Notes: generated by a model from the letters alone, not told the origin. 64,000 nucleotides of DNA from Pseudoalteromonas luteoviolacea (GCF_018100925.1 NZ_JAGJEH010000019.1:1-64000), one strand, 5' to 3'. Numbered from the stretch's first letter, positions 9,497 through 17,476 are shown. Translations and numbers: made by a program.

Positions 9497-9645
9497 AGCG
9501 CCCCCTGTGAATCAGGGTTTTGCTTTTTGGATAGTTGCACCTTGATTTTGATACGTTGTTCTTTGGATAGTAAACAGTAGTTATGACAGATACCTGAGTG
9601 ATACCGTTTACATAGTCCACCACACGGTTTTTGTGCGTTATTCAT
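9493..9645 (-). CDS. Cys/His-rich 50-aa protein, first gene of the oriT-proximal leading operon
   Basis: ATG at 9645 and TGA at 9495-9493 overlapping the next ATG, with GAAGGA upstream. Residues 8-24 read CGGLCKRYHSGICHNYC: C8, C12, C20, C24 with H16 and H21, enough ligands for one zinc knuckle. The C-terminal half is basic (KEQRIKIKVQLSKKQ). The 5' leader carries hairpin L1. I know no matching family. It is supported by RBS, leader, promoter and coupling to the next gene rather than by homology. Confidence 0.65.
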   Translation of the reverse strand: MNNAQKPCGGLCKRYHSGICHNYCLLSKEQRIKIKVQLSKKQNPDSQGAL

Positions 9646-9654
9646 AATTAGTCC

Positions 9655-9696
9655 TTCCCCACGTTGGATACGTTAAAAAACAAGACGGTCGGGGAA
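9655..9696 (-). promoter_or_regulatory. Leader hairpin L1
   Basis: Minus strand: TTCCCC (9696-9691) pairs with GGGGAA (9660-9655); conserved CCCCGAC at the 5' side and AACGTGGGG at the 3' side. The 3' strand runs into the GAAGGA ribosome-binding site of the 50-aa gene. Promoter upstream: -10 TATATT at 9728-9723 and -35 TTGTTT at 9751-9746, 17-bp spacer with a T-run. Confidence 0.75.
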
Positions 9697-9794
9697 TACC
9701 GATACATGTTTTTGCTCTAGTAAATATAGCAAAAAACAACACTTAAAACAACAAAAACAAAGAAAAAACGGTTATAAAATGATAAAAATATGAT

Positions 9795-9813
9795 GGTTAC
9801 AGAATCTGTAACC
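9795..9813. promoter_or_regulatory. GGTTACAGA-A-TCTGTAACC palindrome
   Basis: Perfect 19-bp palindrome about 45 bp upstream of the -35 box of the oriT-proximal leading operon and just outside structured element R1. One of ten copies. Confidence 0.7.
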
Positions 9814-9835
9814 GGTTGGCGGAATGGATACGAAT

Positions 9836-10146
9836 GGGATTATCAAGGGGCACCCTTGATGGTAAGCACAAGCACGCACAAAGCCCATGAAAGAAACCGT
9901 TATTGATGTGCGCGTAGAATACGATTTGGTATCATGTTTGCAACTTCGTTCTGATAAACCTGCCGTTTTTCTCGCTGTGGCTTTGCATCCGGATTGCACA
10001 CGCTCACAGCAATGAATTAGCGATGCTCACCCGGATGGGCCAAGACAGCTTGCTGGCTTGGTTTTCTTGTTCTGGCGCGTGACTTGTCGCGCGCCAGGGC
10101 TTAGAAAATAGCGTAGCGACCCGCATTTTATGCGGGAAATTCCCTT
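9836..10146 (+). repeat. Structured leading-region element R1 (candidate ssDNA promoter)
   Basis: First of three homologous ~310-bp elements. Stems in plus-strand order: h1 ATCAAGGG/CCCTTGAT (9842-9860); CGCACA/TGTGCG; h4 CCAAG-A-CAG/CTG-G-CTTGG (10040-10061); h2 CTGGCGCG/CGCGCCAG (10072-10097); h3 CCCGCAT/ATGCGGG (10120-10136). Conserved unpaired blocks include GATAA, TCACCCGGATGGG and GCTTAGAAAATA-like sequence. It fills the gap between the 150-aa gene and the operon of the 50-aa gene. Short open frames inside it are incidental. Confidence 0.75.
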
Positions 10147-10597
10147 ACATAATATGAACATTTGCGCCTTGTATCAGGCAATGTTCAACCCCTTCGATTA
10201 CGGGTGTTTTGGTTTCTCTGTCAAAGAAATACGCTTCAAAAAAGGGGTTATATGTCACCACCTTCCCCGAAAGTTCAGGCACCAGAATATCGGATGCCAT
10301 GCACAAAGTGCCGATACAAAATGCATGAACATTACGTCTGCTTTCCCGCACTGCTCGTTGCTGTGAGGCCTTGCTGACCTTGAAAAATGCATCGTGAAGT
10401 TCAACCGACTTTGCATAACCGACGACCTTCCCTTTAAATGGTCCTTCGGCCGCCATCAGTGAATGAAAAGCCGGACGGTTTAAGTTCCGATACACCTTAA
10501 CTATATCCCCAATTTTGATACTTCTTCTGGCTGTTCGAATATCAAATTCAGCGGTATCTGTATTGCTAAATATTGAATTGGCTTTGTCTATAAGCAT
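10145..10597 (-). CDS. Hypothetical leading-region protein, 150 aa
   Basis: Product begins MLIDKANSIFSNTDTAEFDI. The ATG at 10597 follows the GGGGAGAGGA of leader L2; an in-frame GTG at 10615 lies inside the hairpin and is unlikely to be the start. RTARRSIKIGDIVKVYRNL suggests a small beta-barrel or SH3-like start; two cysteines occur in FCIGTLCM. Not recognised. Last gene of the DUF3560-methyltransferase operon, ending at element R1. Confidence 0.65.
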   Translation of the reverse strand: MLIDKANSIFSNTDTAEFDIRTARRSIKIGDIVKVYRNLNRPAFHSLMAAEGPFKGKVVGYAKSVELHDAFFKVSKASQQRAVRESRRNVHAFCIGTLCMASDILVPELSGKVVTYNPFFEAYFFDRETKTPVIEGVEHCLIQGANVHIM

Positions 10598-10607
10598 GTT
10601 TTTTCCT

Positions 10608-10628
10608 CTCCCCACGTTGGCCGGGGAA
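10608..10628 (-). promoter_or_regulatory. Leader hairpin L2 (minimal form)
   Basis: Shortest copy: CCCC (10626-10623), loop GGCCAACGT, GGGG (10613-10610), followed by AGAGGAAAAAAC-ATG. It defines the conserved core of the element. Internal to the operon, between the methyltransferase stop and the 150-aa gene. Confidence 0.75.
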
Positions 10629-10658
10629 CACCTTGGCCGGGCTTTGCCCGGCCTGAAA

Positions 10659-11246
10659 TTACTTAGATATTGATATCAGCTTGGTGTTGACCTTAGCAGT
10701 CGAAAACGCATCCGGTGGGAGATATTCAAGGACTTCAGCGCGTGGCGCTGTGAAAGTCACCGGCACCAATGCCACCATTTGGCCACCTTGAGCAAGTAAT
10801 GATATTGCTGCATTCATGTGTGCGCGCACTTTTTTGAAAGGCGGATTTGTCAGAATGTAGTCAAAGCGGTCTGTCTCAGCTTGCGCCCAAGATAAAAAAC
10901 AATCCTGATACAGTTTCACATCTGGAAACCGTAAACGTGAGGATTGGGCGAGTGTGTGATGTTTTTCTACGCCAATGATTTTTCCCGCCGGGTGACCTGC
11001 GTCTATTAATGCACTGATCAGGTTGCCGGTGCCGCACTGCGGTTCCAATACTTCCGCGTGTTGCGGTGCGTTGAGATAAGCGACCATACGCGCCGCCCAG
11101 TCGGGCGGCGTGACATGACATTCTGTTGCTTTGTCGACTAACAAAGGCACTGCAAGCTCGCCGGGCTGTGGCATAGCCACAACCCGGCGACGTCTGACTA
11201 TCAGTCTGTCCGGTTTGTTCGGACGGCAATAGACTGACGGGTGCAT
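10659..11246 (-). CDS. SAM-dependent DNA methyltransferase (NPPF, N6-adenine type)
   Basis: A 195-aa class I methyltransferase. SAM-binding motif I is VLEPQCGTGNL (about 66-76), an acidic motif GVEKHHTLA follows, and the catalytic motif is ILTNPPFKKV (about 129-139), the NPPF form of amino-methyltransferases acting on adenine or cytosine N4. No target-recognition domain is evident and it is short, like orphan plasmid/phage enzymes. Its ATG overlaps the DUF3560 stop by one base (TAATG) with GGAGG upstream. With the C5-methyltransferase at 13.6 kb it probably protects incoming plasmid DNA from restriction (inference from family and leading-region position). Confidence 0.8.
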   Translation of the reverse strand: MHPSVYCRPNKPDRLIVRRRRVVAMPQPGELAVPLLVDKATECHVTPPDWAARMVAYLNAPQHAEVLEPQCGTGNLISALIDAGHPAGKIIGVEKHHTLAQSSRLRFPDVKLYQDCFLSWAQAETDRFDYILTNPPFKKVRAHMNAAISLLAQGGQMVALVPVTFTAPRAEVLEYLPPDAFSTAKVNTKLISISK

Positions 11247-12667
11247 TACTGAATTACCTCCGCATCACTCAAAGAGGTATAACTGTCCGAGTCAGGCGCT
11301 GGATGTGCTTTTGAATCACTTAGGAATACAGCAACCCACGGCGCAAATATCCCCCCCTCTGATGGGTCTTTGCATATCTTGAATCGGAATGTGCCACATT
11401 TCGACAGTTTCACCCCTCTATGTTCATGATAGATTTTTTTGTACTCTGCTTTGGTTAGTTCGATTTGCTCTATTTTGTATTCTGTGCCGTATGATACGTA
11501 GCTAACTGACTCTGCTTTGAAATTCAGAATTGGCGGCTTTGCGGGCTGTTTATCTGGCACTGTATAACCGGCGGTTTGCATCAAACTGCGCCAGCCTGAC
11601 TCGTCTAGTTCAATCTCAGACGAATCAGAAAGGTGTAAGGGTAACGGCACCTCGCTCGATACTTTCCAGCCTGTTTCGGTCTTCTTTGCTTTAGGCTTAT
11701 CAGCGCCATGTTCACGCAAAAACCCCTGCAATATTGTAGCGCTCAACTCTCCATCATAGTGAGGGACGCCGCCCAACTCGTGGCGCTCATAGCCTAAGCG
11801 GTTTAACAGGTGAATGATACAACGAGCGCGGCTTTGACTCTCTATTACTGTTGTATGCATGTTAAGGTTTTGCTCAATCGCCTGCCGTGTAGAGAGGCTC
11901 CCATCTTTTAATGCTGACCAAGTGCCATAGCCTGAAACTTGTCCAGTAGAAATAACACTCAGGCACCCGCCTGCGGTCTCTATCGTTAGGCTATCTAGCT
12001 CTGGTCCGTCGGGCTTTTCGGCCAGTGCCTGCCAGATTTCTATGCATTTATGACTGTGGTTGATTGTCCGCTGATATCCTCTAAGCTCAGCCGCCAGTTT
12101 TTTGATCCTGTTCATTCTTGTTTTTGGATTTGATTTCAAATTAGCGTAAGCTTCTACGCCTTCAGCACGATAAGCCCAGTAATTGGACGTGCGCGCCATG
12201 CCAACGGCCTTGCGCATGTTGCTTTCCATACGCTCACGGTCACGGCGTGCCCTCGCCTCAGAGTGATGACCAATTAAAATGGGCTGACCAGCCGCGAAAC
12301 GCTCAGACAATCGATTTGCCGCAGCAACAAACTGGTTTGAATCCGCCATTCTATTCGATGAATAGCCATCAAATCTCGCTGCACGCTCCTGTGCACGTTC
12401 TACAAGCGATGTTTGTTCTGCGGTCACCTCTCCCGCCAAGAAAGTACAAATGTCCTCTCTGAGTGGCGTCCAGTGCGTGTAAATGAGATCCTGTTTTGGC
12501 GCATGTCTGAACCCTAATTCCTTCAACGCCAAGTATTCATCTCTTTCAAACCAATGGGACGTATAGATCCGGAGCTTGTCATCTTCGGGGCTGTATGTCG
12601 CCGTGAAATCGTCCTGATCCAGTTCCAGGTTAAAAATAAGCGTTTTTGCTTCTTGATGTTTAGTCAT
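11246..12667 (-). CDS. DUF3560-domain protein
   Basis: A 473-aa protein with the recognisable DUF3560 N-terminal region (FTATYSPEDDKLRIYTS, FRHAPKQDLIYTHWTPLRED, GHHSEARARRDRERMESNM), found on many conjugative plasmids and ICEs, biochemical role unknown. Residues ~300-345 (HYDGELSATILQGFLREHG) and the C-terminus are lineage-specific. Start ATG at 12667 follows the GGGGAGAGGA of leader L3. First gene of a three-gene operon with a methyltransferase, downstream of element R2, consistent with an early-expressed protective role, which is inference. Confidence 0.85.
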   Translation of the reverse strand: MTKHQEAKTLIFNLELDQDDFTATYSPEDDKLRIYTSHWFERDEYLALKELGFRHAPKQDLIYTHWTPLREDICTFLAGEVTAEQTSLVERAQERAARFDGYSSNRMADSNQFVAAANRLSERFAAGQPILIGHHSEARARRDRERMESNMRKAVGMARTSNYWAYRAEGVEAYANLKSNPKTRMNRIKKLAAELRGYQRTINHSHKCIEIWQALAEKPDGPELDSLTIETAGGCLSVISTGQVSGYGTWSALKDGSLSTRQAIEQNLNMHTTVIESQSRARCIIHLLNRLGYERHELGGVPHYDGELSATILQGFLREHGADKPKAKKTETGWKVSSEVPLPLHLSDSSEIELDESGWRSLMQTAGYTVPDKQPAKPPILNFKAESVSYVSYGTEYKIEQIELTKAEYKKIYHEHRGVKLSKCGTFRFKICKDPSEGGIFAPWVAVFLSDSKAHPAPDSDSYTSLSDAEVIQ

Positions 12668-12678
12668 AAATTTTTCCT

Positions 12679-12716
12679 CTCCCCACGTTGATTTAAAAGA
12701 AGAGGCAGCCGGGGAA
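12679..12716 (-). promoter_or_regulatory. Leader hairpin L3 with promoter
   Basis: Minus strand TTCCCC/GGGGAG stem (12716-12711, 12684-12679) with CCCCGGC and CAACGTGGGG. Promoter upstream: -10 TATAAT 12746-12741, -35 TTGTTT 12768-12763, 16-bp spacer. Drives DUF3560, methyltransferase and the 150-aa gene. Confidence 0.75.
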
Positions 12717-12809
12717 TGCTGTTCACTTCCAACACCATTAATTATACAGAAACCACAAATAAAAACAACATAAAAAACAATATTTAATGTGTTTTTTTTA
12801 AATGATTTA

Positions 12810-13130
12810 GGGATTATTAAGGGACGTGTCCCTTAATGAAAAGCACAAGCACGCACTCAGCTATTATAGGCACACACTCGCGTGCGCGTAGCCACATCGG
12901 GGCTGACCCCCGCCCCGCCCCGCCTTGATAAGCCCTTCGAACTGTCCGCACTGATAGGGTAACAATGAGTAAAATGAGTTACAGATTCTGTAATTGAATT
13001 AGCGATGTCTACCCGAATGGGCCAAGACAGCTTGCCTGGCTTGGTTTTCTTGTTCTGGCGTGTGACTTGTCGCACGCCAGGACTTAGAAAATGACGTAGC
13101 GACCCGCATTACAATGCGGGGAATTCCCTT
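12810..13130 (+). repeat. Structured leading-region element R2 (candidate ssDNA promoter)
   Basis: Second copy. h1 ATTAAGGGAC/GTCCCTTAAT (12816-12837), CGCAC/GTGCG, h4 CCAAG-A-CAG/CTG-G-CTTGG (13022-13044), h2 CTGGCGTG/CACGCCAG (13055-13080), h3 CCCGCATT/AATGCGGG (13103-13120). Compared with R1, both partners of pairs change in h1 (C-G to T-A) and h2 (C-G to T-A). A C-rich insertion lies near 12905. The 3' end of the 58-aa gene overlaps h3. Confidence 0.75.
12978..12994. promoter_or_regulatory. GTTACAGA-T-TCTGTAAT palindrome
   Basis: 16 of 17 positions fit the dispersed palindrome; located within element R2 at the same place as in R3. Confidence 0.65.
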
Positions 13131-13285
13131 GAACTGCTTTTCTGCGCTAGCTTCTTTTGTAATGCTGTGTGAAGTTGTTCCACATCATTACGCATTTTTA
13201 ATAACACCTCTAAATCTGAAATATTTTCGACCGTATTCAAATTATTGCGTAGCCACACGCTTTGATATAAGTACTCGTTATCCAT
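13109..13285 (-). CDS. Small helical protein, 58 aa
   Basis: ATG at 13285 overlaps the 3' end of the small membrane gene; stop TAA at 13111-13109 lies in stem h3 of R2. Product MDNEYLYQSVWLRNNLNTVE... ends in a heptad-like helix (DLEVLLKMRNDVEQLHTALQKKLAQ), probably coiled coil. Function unknown; overlap with a gene that has a good RBS suggests a coupled pair. Confidence 0.5.
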   Translation of the reverse strand: MDNEYLYQSVWLRNNLNTVENISDLEVLLKMRNDVEQLHTALQKKLAQKSSSREFPAL

Positions 13286-13460
13286 AGTTTCCCCGACTGA
13301 CTAATATTTCCAAAGGCAAAGAACCTGAGACTATCAGGCCATATGTAGCAGCAATCACAATCACAGCTGTATGTAGTAACAGAGTCAACATCCCCCATAT
13401 ACTGACAGAAGGGATCAAACGAAATATATTCAGAACGACCCGTTTTGTAAGTGTATACAT
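13278..13460 (-). CDS. Small membrane protein, 60 aa
   Basis: Starts from AAGGAGGTAATTA-ATG, one of the best ribosome-binding sites in the window. Residues ~18-50 are strongly hydrophobic (SIWGMLTLLLHTAVIVIAATYGLIVSG), giving one or two membrane spans. Overlaps the following 58-aa gene. A near-match operator lies upstream at 13484. Function unknown. Confidence 0.55.
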   Translation of the reverse strand: MYTLTKRVVLNIFRLIPSVSIWGMLTLLLHTAVIVIAATYGLIVSGSLPLEILVSRGNYG

Positions 13461-13483
13461 TAATTACCTCCTTGAAATTACGA

Positions 13484-13499
13484 TGTACAAAAACATACA
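13484..13499. promoter_or_regulatory. TGTAC-N6-ATACA operator (one mismatch)
   Basis: Lies 24 bp upstream of the small membrane gene at 13460; a weaker half-match (TATTTAAATTTATACA) follows at 13505-13520. Confidence 0.5.
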
Positions 13500-13599
13500 C
13501 TATATATTTAAATTTATACAATGCCGTAAAAATAAATGTGCACACTAAAGCAATCGAATAGCCTCCATGTACAATATCTAGCCACTCTCCTTTTCTGGA

Positions 13600-15132
13600 T
13601 TAATACGATTTTGAAGCTAAAGAAAGTCCGACAGCAATGGGCCGAACCCAAACAGGAGTCTGTGCGATCAACTGAGTTTGCTCACTGAAATTTAGTAACA
13701 GTGTTTTACCCATCACTTCAGCGATGCCAGTTGCTGACTTTGGTGGCACCATATTTCCGATACGCTCACGCCACTGAGCATGGCTGTTACCGGCTAAGGT
13801 CAATGGAGTGTCATCGGGACTAACAAGCCCCTGTAGCGCTGCTAACTCAAGGGTCGTAAAGGGACGGTGCCAGTGACCCGATACAGACTCAATGATCGTT
13901 CTGGTTCGCAGTTCTGGCGAAGGTAAACGAGGATCAGCTACCGACCAGGCACCATTATCATGACGACAAGATGATGTAACAGCCCCACTGAAATCATCCC
14001 AGTTCAATACACCATAGTGGCGTGCTGACTGATATGCGCCACCATTAACTTTGGCCAGTTTACTGCGAACATCTGCAATAGTTTGCAGCTCGACCCCCTG
14101 CGCCTGCTCATCACGCGCTACAATTTTAAAATGAGGTAGGAATTTAGAATCGTTCAGGCGGGGGTCCGCTACAGAATAAGCACCCGTAGACGCCGAAGAG
14201 CGACCTGAAATAGCGCCCACATGTTGGTCCCAGCAGTTCACACCTAACACGGTAGAAAAACCATAGTTTTTTGGCATCAGCAAATAATCACTGAGTACAC
14301 CATCTTTGACTTGCAAACGCTCGAGACTGCGCCAATCAGATCCGGGCTCGACGAACGCCAAACGTAGCCATGTTTTAAATTGTAGTTTTGCCAATGAGTG
14401 CATAGGGCCTGCACTCGGGCAACCAGGCAAAGGAAATTGTTCCAGCACCCTGCCCACGGACTGGAGCGGTCGCTTGGTTGGCTCATATAAAAAAGGAGGA
14501 ACTTTTTCGACGTGTCTTGCGACCATTAAGAAACGTCGTCTACTTTGTGCAAGTCCGCCGATTTCACCGCAATCATGCGTTGTTCTTGCAACTGCGTAAC
14601 CAAAGTAATTCAAAAGCGCTTCGATCCAGTCCAGTAGCGGCCCCCCTCTTGATTCAATCCTGGGGACATTTTCCATAATGATGAACTCAGGAGGATCGTC
14701 CTTAAACGCTTCCAGTGTTAAGAAGAACCCCCTGACTGTCAGTTCATTTAGGGCTTGATACTTGTCGCTATCCGCTTTGCTTTTCGCAAGTAAACCAGAA
14801 AACCCTTTACATGGGGCACTGGTAAACACAATGTTTGGACTATGGTTTTGTGCCGCACGCTGGATATCCTGGGCGGTGGCTTCACGCCAACCTGGCGGGG
14901 GCGCTTTACCATGAAAGCGCGTGTATTGCTCTTTACTAAACAGATCCATTACCGTTCCATCAACGCCTGTAAGACGAGTAAAATCAGCAATTGCGTTCGG
15001 GTCGACGTCAATACCACCAATACATTGAAAATCGGCTTCTAAACTCCCCACTCTTGCATCAGCTTGATTAAAGCCTAGCGCTCCTCCCCCACTCCCGCAG
15101 AATAGGTGAAAATGGTTCAACGTAACTTTCAT
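13600..15132 (-). CDS. DNA (cytosine-5) methyltransferase
   Basis: A 510-aa C5-methyltransferase. Motif I is FHLFCGSGGGALGF (8-21), motif IV with catalytic Cys is SAPCKGFSG (near 107), motif VI IIMENVPRI, motif VIII GGLAQSRRRF, and motif X GNMVPPKSATG near 468. The variable region between VIII and X is long and contains a repeated SVADPRL sequence, probably target recognition. Start ATG 15132 has AAGGGA upstream. The leader is longer than in other copies: hairpin L4 plus a second hairpin (15169-15189). No partner endonuclease is in the window, so it is probably an orphan protective enzyme carried in the leading region. Confidence 0.92.
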   Translation of the reverse strand: MKVTLNHFHLFCGSGGGALGFNQADARVGSLEADFQCIGGIDVDPNAIADFTRLTGVDGTVMDLFSKEQYTRFHGKAPPPGWREATAQDIQRAAQNHSPNIVFTSAPCKGFSGLLAKSKADSDKYQALNELTVRGFFLTLEAFKDDPPEFIIMENVPRIESRGGPLLDWIEALLNYFGYAVARTTHDCGEIGGLAQSRRRFLMVARHVEKVPPFLYEPTKRPLQSVGRVLEQFPLPGCPSAGPMHSLAKLQFKTWLRLAFVEPGSDWRSLERLQVKDGVLSDYLLMPKNYGFSTVLGVNCWDQHVGAISGRSSASTGAYSVADPRLNDSKFLPHFKIVARDEQAQGVELQTIADVRSKLAKVNGGAYQSARHYGVLNWDDFSGAVTSSCRHDNGAWSVADPRLPSPELRTRTIIESVSGHWHRPFTTLELAALQGLVSPDDTPLTLAGNSHAQWRERIGNMVPPKSATGIAEVMGKTLLLNFSEQTQLIAQTPVWVRPIAVGLSLASKSY

Positions 15133-15168
15133 TTTTAATTCCCTTGTAATTAAATAAAAACAAGGAAG

Positions 15169-15189
15169 ATACTTCCGTGCAGGAAGTAT
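15169..15189 (-). promoter_or_regulatory. Second hairpin in methyltransferase leader
   Basis: ATACTTCC/GGAAGTAT, perfect 8-bp stem with a 5-nt loop, between L4 and the start codon of the C5-methyltransferase. Only this leader has it; it may add control of the methyltransferase. Confidence 0.55.
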
Positions 15190-15195
15190 TTTCCG

Positions 15196-15232
15196 CTCCC
15201 CACGTTTGAAAAAAGAGAGATGAACCGGGGAA
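15196..15232 (-). promoter_or_regulatory. Leader hairpin L4 with promoter
   Basis: Minus strand CCCCGGT (15230-15224) and AAACGTGGGGAGCGG (from 15208). Promoter: -10 TATGCT 15262-15257, -35 TTGTTT 15285-15280, 17-bp spacer with two TTGTTTTT runs. In this copy the hairpin is ~65 nt from the start codon. Confidence 0.7.
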
Positions 15233-15357
15233 TGCCCACCTTTTTTTGATACCTACAGCATACTAAAAAACAACATTAAAAACAACATTAAAATTAATAT
15301 ACACAGACATAGTACATTGTTATCCACTGATTCTGTGGAAATGTGCTACCCTAAATA

Positions 15358-15373
15358 CTGTATATTAAGACAG
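15358..15373 (+). promoter_or_regulatory. LexA (SOS) box
   Basis: CTGTATATTAAGACAG fits the CTGT-N8-ACAG LexA consensus exactly and ends 16 bp before the ATG of the UmuD-like gene, so that gene should be DNA-damage inducible. Confidence 0.85.
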
Positions 15374-15389
15374 TAAATTAAGAGAGCAT

Positions 15390-15803
15390 ATGAAAGTAAT
15401 TCCGGTTAAAGCAAGCGCAGGGATCACTGGTTTCGGTTATGGTGGTGCTGAGTACACAGAGATTGAGCAAAGTTTAGATACACTTATAATGCCAAACGCA
15501 GGCGCGTCGTTCATTGGCCGCGCATCTGGCAGCTCAATGCAAGGCGTTGGTATATTTGATGGTGACTTACTCATTATAGATCGCAGCACACGACCGGAAG
15601 AAGGTGACGTGATTGTCGCGTCATATAACCGGGAATTTGTGTGTAAGATTTTGGATTACAAAAATGGCCGGTTACTGTCTGCATCACCAGATTACCCGCC
15701 CGTTTCAATTAATCGCTACGATGATTTTAGTTTTGAGGGAGTGGTAACAAGCTCAATTCGGGTGTTCAGAGGGACTCAGGGGATTAAGTCGCGATTGAGT
15801 TAA
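15390..15803 (+). CDS. UmuD-like S24 autopeptidase, orphan
   Basis: A 137-aa UmuD-family protein. The catalytic dyad is visible: S49 in ASGSSMQGVGI and K86 in FVCKIL, 37 residues apart as in E. coli UmuD (S60/K97). IFDGDLLIIDRS matches the family core. The N-terminal cleavage zone (ASAGITGFGYGG) lacks the usual Cys-Gly. A perfect LexA box lies upstream. No umuC follows: the next 110 bases are non-coding and the next gene is on the other strand. One of very few plus-strand genes in the leading region. It may process itself and act on host UmuC or another polymerase (inference). Confidence 0.85.
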   Translation: MKVIPVKASAGITGFGYGGAEYTEIEQSLDTLIMPNAGASFIGRASGSSMQGVGIFDGDLLIIDRSTRPEEGDVIVASYNREFVCKILDYKNGRLLSASPDYPPVSINRYDDFSFEGVVTSSIRVFRGTQGIKSRLS

Positions 15804-15918
15804 CCTCAGTTCTCGTTGCTTTTTCAAACTTTTTTAACACATATTAAGAAAGTGCCTTTAAAACAATCCCTCGATTTTAGTATGCAATAACTCATTTATG
15901 CCAAATATGGATAAATTA

Positions 15919-16296
15919 TTATGTGAAAATCCTATAAATATATACAGGCAACACACATAAACTTAACGCTAAAACATCCAACATTATTGAAGCTGAAAAG
16001 TGTGCACCTAACTCCTTAGCTTCATTGTTATGAACGCCTTTCTTATTCGAAATTTGATTGCCTATAGCCGCACAAAATTTCGATTTTTTACTAGTAATAA
16101 AAGCCGACTTATAAAATAGCTCTAACCTCTCTTGGTTCAGAAATGAAAGAACTTTAGGTCTTAACCAGAGGAAAAGAGTAACCAAAAAAGTTAAGTTAAG
16201 AATAAAAGCAAATGCTTCCAATTGACCACTTGAAATCAAGATTGAACCACATTGAAAAACTACGTACCCAAAAAAAGTAATTGATTTTTCGCTCAT
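15919..16296 (-). CDS. Small membrane protein, 125 aa
   Basis: Start MSEKSITFFGYVVF at 16296, preceded by GATTGGGAAACAATT, the short leader motif shared with neighbouring small genes; the frame extends further upstream to 16353 without a better start. Hydrophobic segments at about 7-22, 28-44 and near the C-terminus (SIMLDVLALSLCVLPVYIY). Function unknown; end of the small-gene cluster. Confidence 0.55.
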   Translation of the reverse strand: MSEKSITFFGYVVFQCGSILISSGQLEAFAFILNLTFLVTLFLWLRPKVLSFLNQERLELFYKSAFITSKKSKFCAAIGNQISNKKGVHNNEAKELGAHFSASIMLDVLALSLCVLPVYIYRIFT

Positions 16297-16383
16297 AATT
16301 GTTTCCCAATCAACTATAAAAAAACCATGGTAGTTCACGGCTACGCTATCCAATAATAAAAATAGCTGTCAGCGATAGAGTGA

Positions 16384-16674
16384 CTACTTAACAGCCCAAA
16401 ACGGTTTGTAATAATATTTGTCAAAACCCATTTTTGACATAGCTTCTTGCTCTGTCAGCCCCTTTGTAACTAGTTCTTTCACGTCATGTTCGATAGACAT
16501 AAGGTGTTTCTCTATTTTTTTATTAAATCGAGCGACACCAATACCCCAGATTAAAATCAAGATCATGCTAGATAGAGGATTTTGATAAAAACCTAACAAT
16601 ATCAGTAATACCCAAGATAGGTATAATTGCCAATCTTCTTTTTTGGCATCCCTATATAATTCTTTTTCATTCAT
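16384..16674 (-). CDS. Small membrane protein, 96 aa
   Basis: Start MNEKELYRDAKKEDW at 16674 chosen over an upstream codon at 16740 because the family-like body begins here. Two membrane spans (WQLYLSWVLLILLGFY and SSMILILIWGIGVARF), then a cytoplasmic domain with a short helical repeat (KGLTEQEAMSKMGFDKYYY) resembling SHOCT-like C-termini. Not recognised. Separated from the next gene by ~260 bases with no evident feature. Confidence 0.55.
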   Translation of the reverse strand: MNEKELYRDAKKEDWQLYLSWVLLILLGFYQNPLSSMILILIWGIGVARFNKKIEKHLMSIEHDVKELVTKGLTEQEAMSKMGFDKYYYKPFWAVK

Positions 16675-16932
16675 TTTTAAACCAACAGAAGTTTTAACAT
16701 AAAAAGAGTGCTTACAACCAATATGATTAGGAACACCCACTGTATACCCGCTTTTTTAGAAACTTCATATTACCTGAGGTTGCGGACTTCGCTACTAATA
16801 GAAATAGCTAATAAGCCCATTGTTTGATAGTTATCACTTATGAAATCATAGATTTGTTCCACGCTTGGAATCCTTACCATTTAGCTAGATTTACTTTAAA
16901 AAGATTTATTCGCCAAAAATAAATATCCACTC

Positions 16933-17181
16933 TCAAAGTTTTAGGATTTTTATTGTCCAATCACCCCCTCGAACACTACCGTTTAACTTAGCTTGTTCAA
17001 GTTCCTCATCGTCATATTTATAAAGATTGAGTGAACCGCTTTTAAGCTCCAGTTGGGCTAACTTTTTGGTGACAATTCGACCATCTTGAAAAGTATAACC
17101 TTCTGATTCACGAAGAACACCAATAAGTCCATTCAGTTTTCTGGCACAATAATTCTCATCAATAGATATATATAAAGCCAT
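16933..17181 (-). CDS. Hypothetical protein, 82 aa
   Basis: Start MALYISIDENYC at 17181, with ATTGGAGTACGGAAAAAGGA upstream, a shared leader motif. Soluble, charged, mixed alpha/beta; ends GGDWTIKILKL. Function unknown. Follows the membrane gene at 17213-17476 by about 30 bases. Confidence 0.55.
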   Translation of the reverse strand: MALYISIDENYCARKLNGLIGVLRESEGYTFQDGRIVTKKLAQLELKSGSLNLYKYDDEELEQAKLNGSVRGGDWTIKILKL

Positions 17182-17212
17182 TTCAGTTCCTTTTTCCGTA
17201 CTCCAATGCAGA

Positions 17213-17476
17213 TTAAACACAGTTTTTACGCTTGTTTGTGACTAAGAGTGCGCTCGCTAAGCTAGCTAATGCACCTATTAAAGCAAGTCCCATAAGTGTG
17301 AGCTTATTTTCAGCCATATCAGCAGGGTATGAATCCACAGCTAAATAAATCACAATACAAAAGTTGATTAATGCGCACATAGACAAATACAGCCTATTTT
17401 TACTTTGCGATTTCACCACCAAGAATAATGCTGTAATCATGCTGGCGAATAGAGATAGTAATAAAAAATTCCCCAT
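17213..17476 (-). CDS. Small membrane protein, 87 aa
   Basis: Three hydrophobic segments (FLLLSLFASMITALFLVV, LSMCALINFCIVIYLAV, LTLMGLALIGALASLASALLV). Preceded by ATTGGAATAAATT. Function unknown. Confidence 0.55.
   Translation of the reverse strand: MGNFLLLSLFASMITALFLVVKSQSKNRLYLSMCALINFCIVIYLAVDSYPADMAENKLTLMGLALIGALASLASALLVTNKRKNCV

Noticed and set aside
9772..9999. 75-aa minus-strand ORF
   Set aside because: Lies within element R1, has no RBS, and the homologous parts of R2 and R3 do not keep the frame.
12857..13075. 72-aa minus-strand ORF in R2
   Set aside because: Same reason: the conservation among copies is of stems, not of protein.
13237..13545. 102-aa minus-strand ORF
   Set aside because: Overlaps the better supported 60-aa and 58-aa genes in another frame and runs through the operator; no RBS.
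15320..15340. DnaA-box-like TTATCCAC with inverted TGTGGAA as an origin
   Set aside because: A single site without iterons or AT-rich repeats nearby; it sits in the umuD promoter region.
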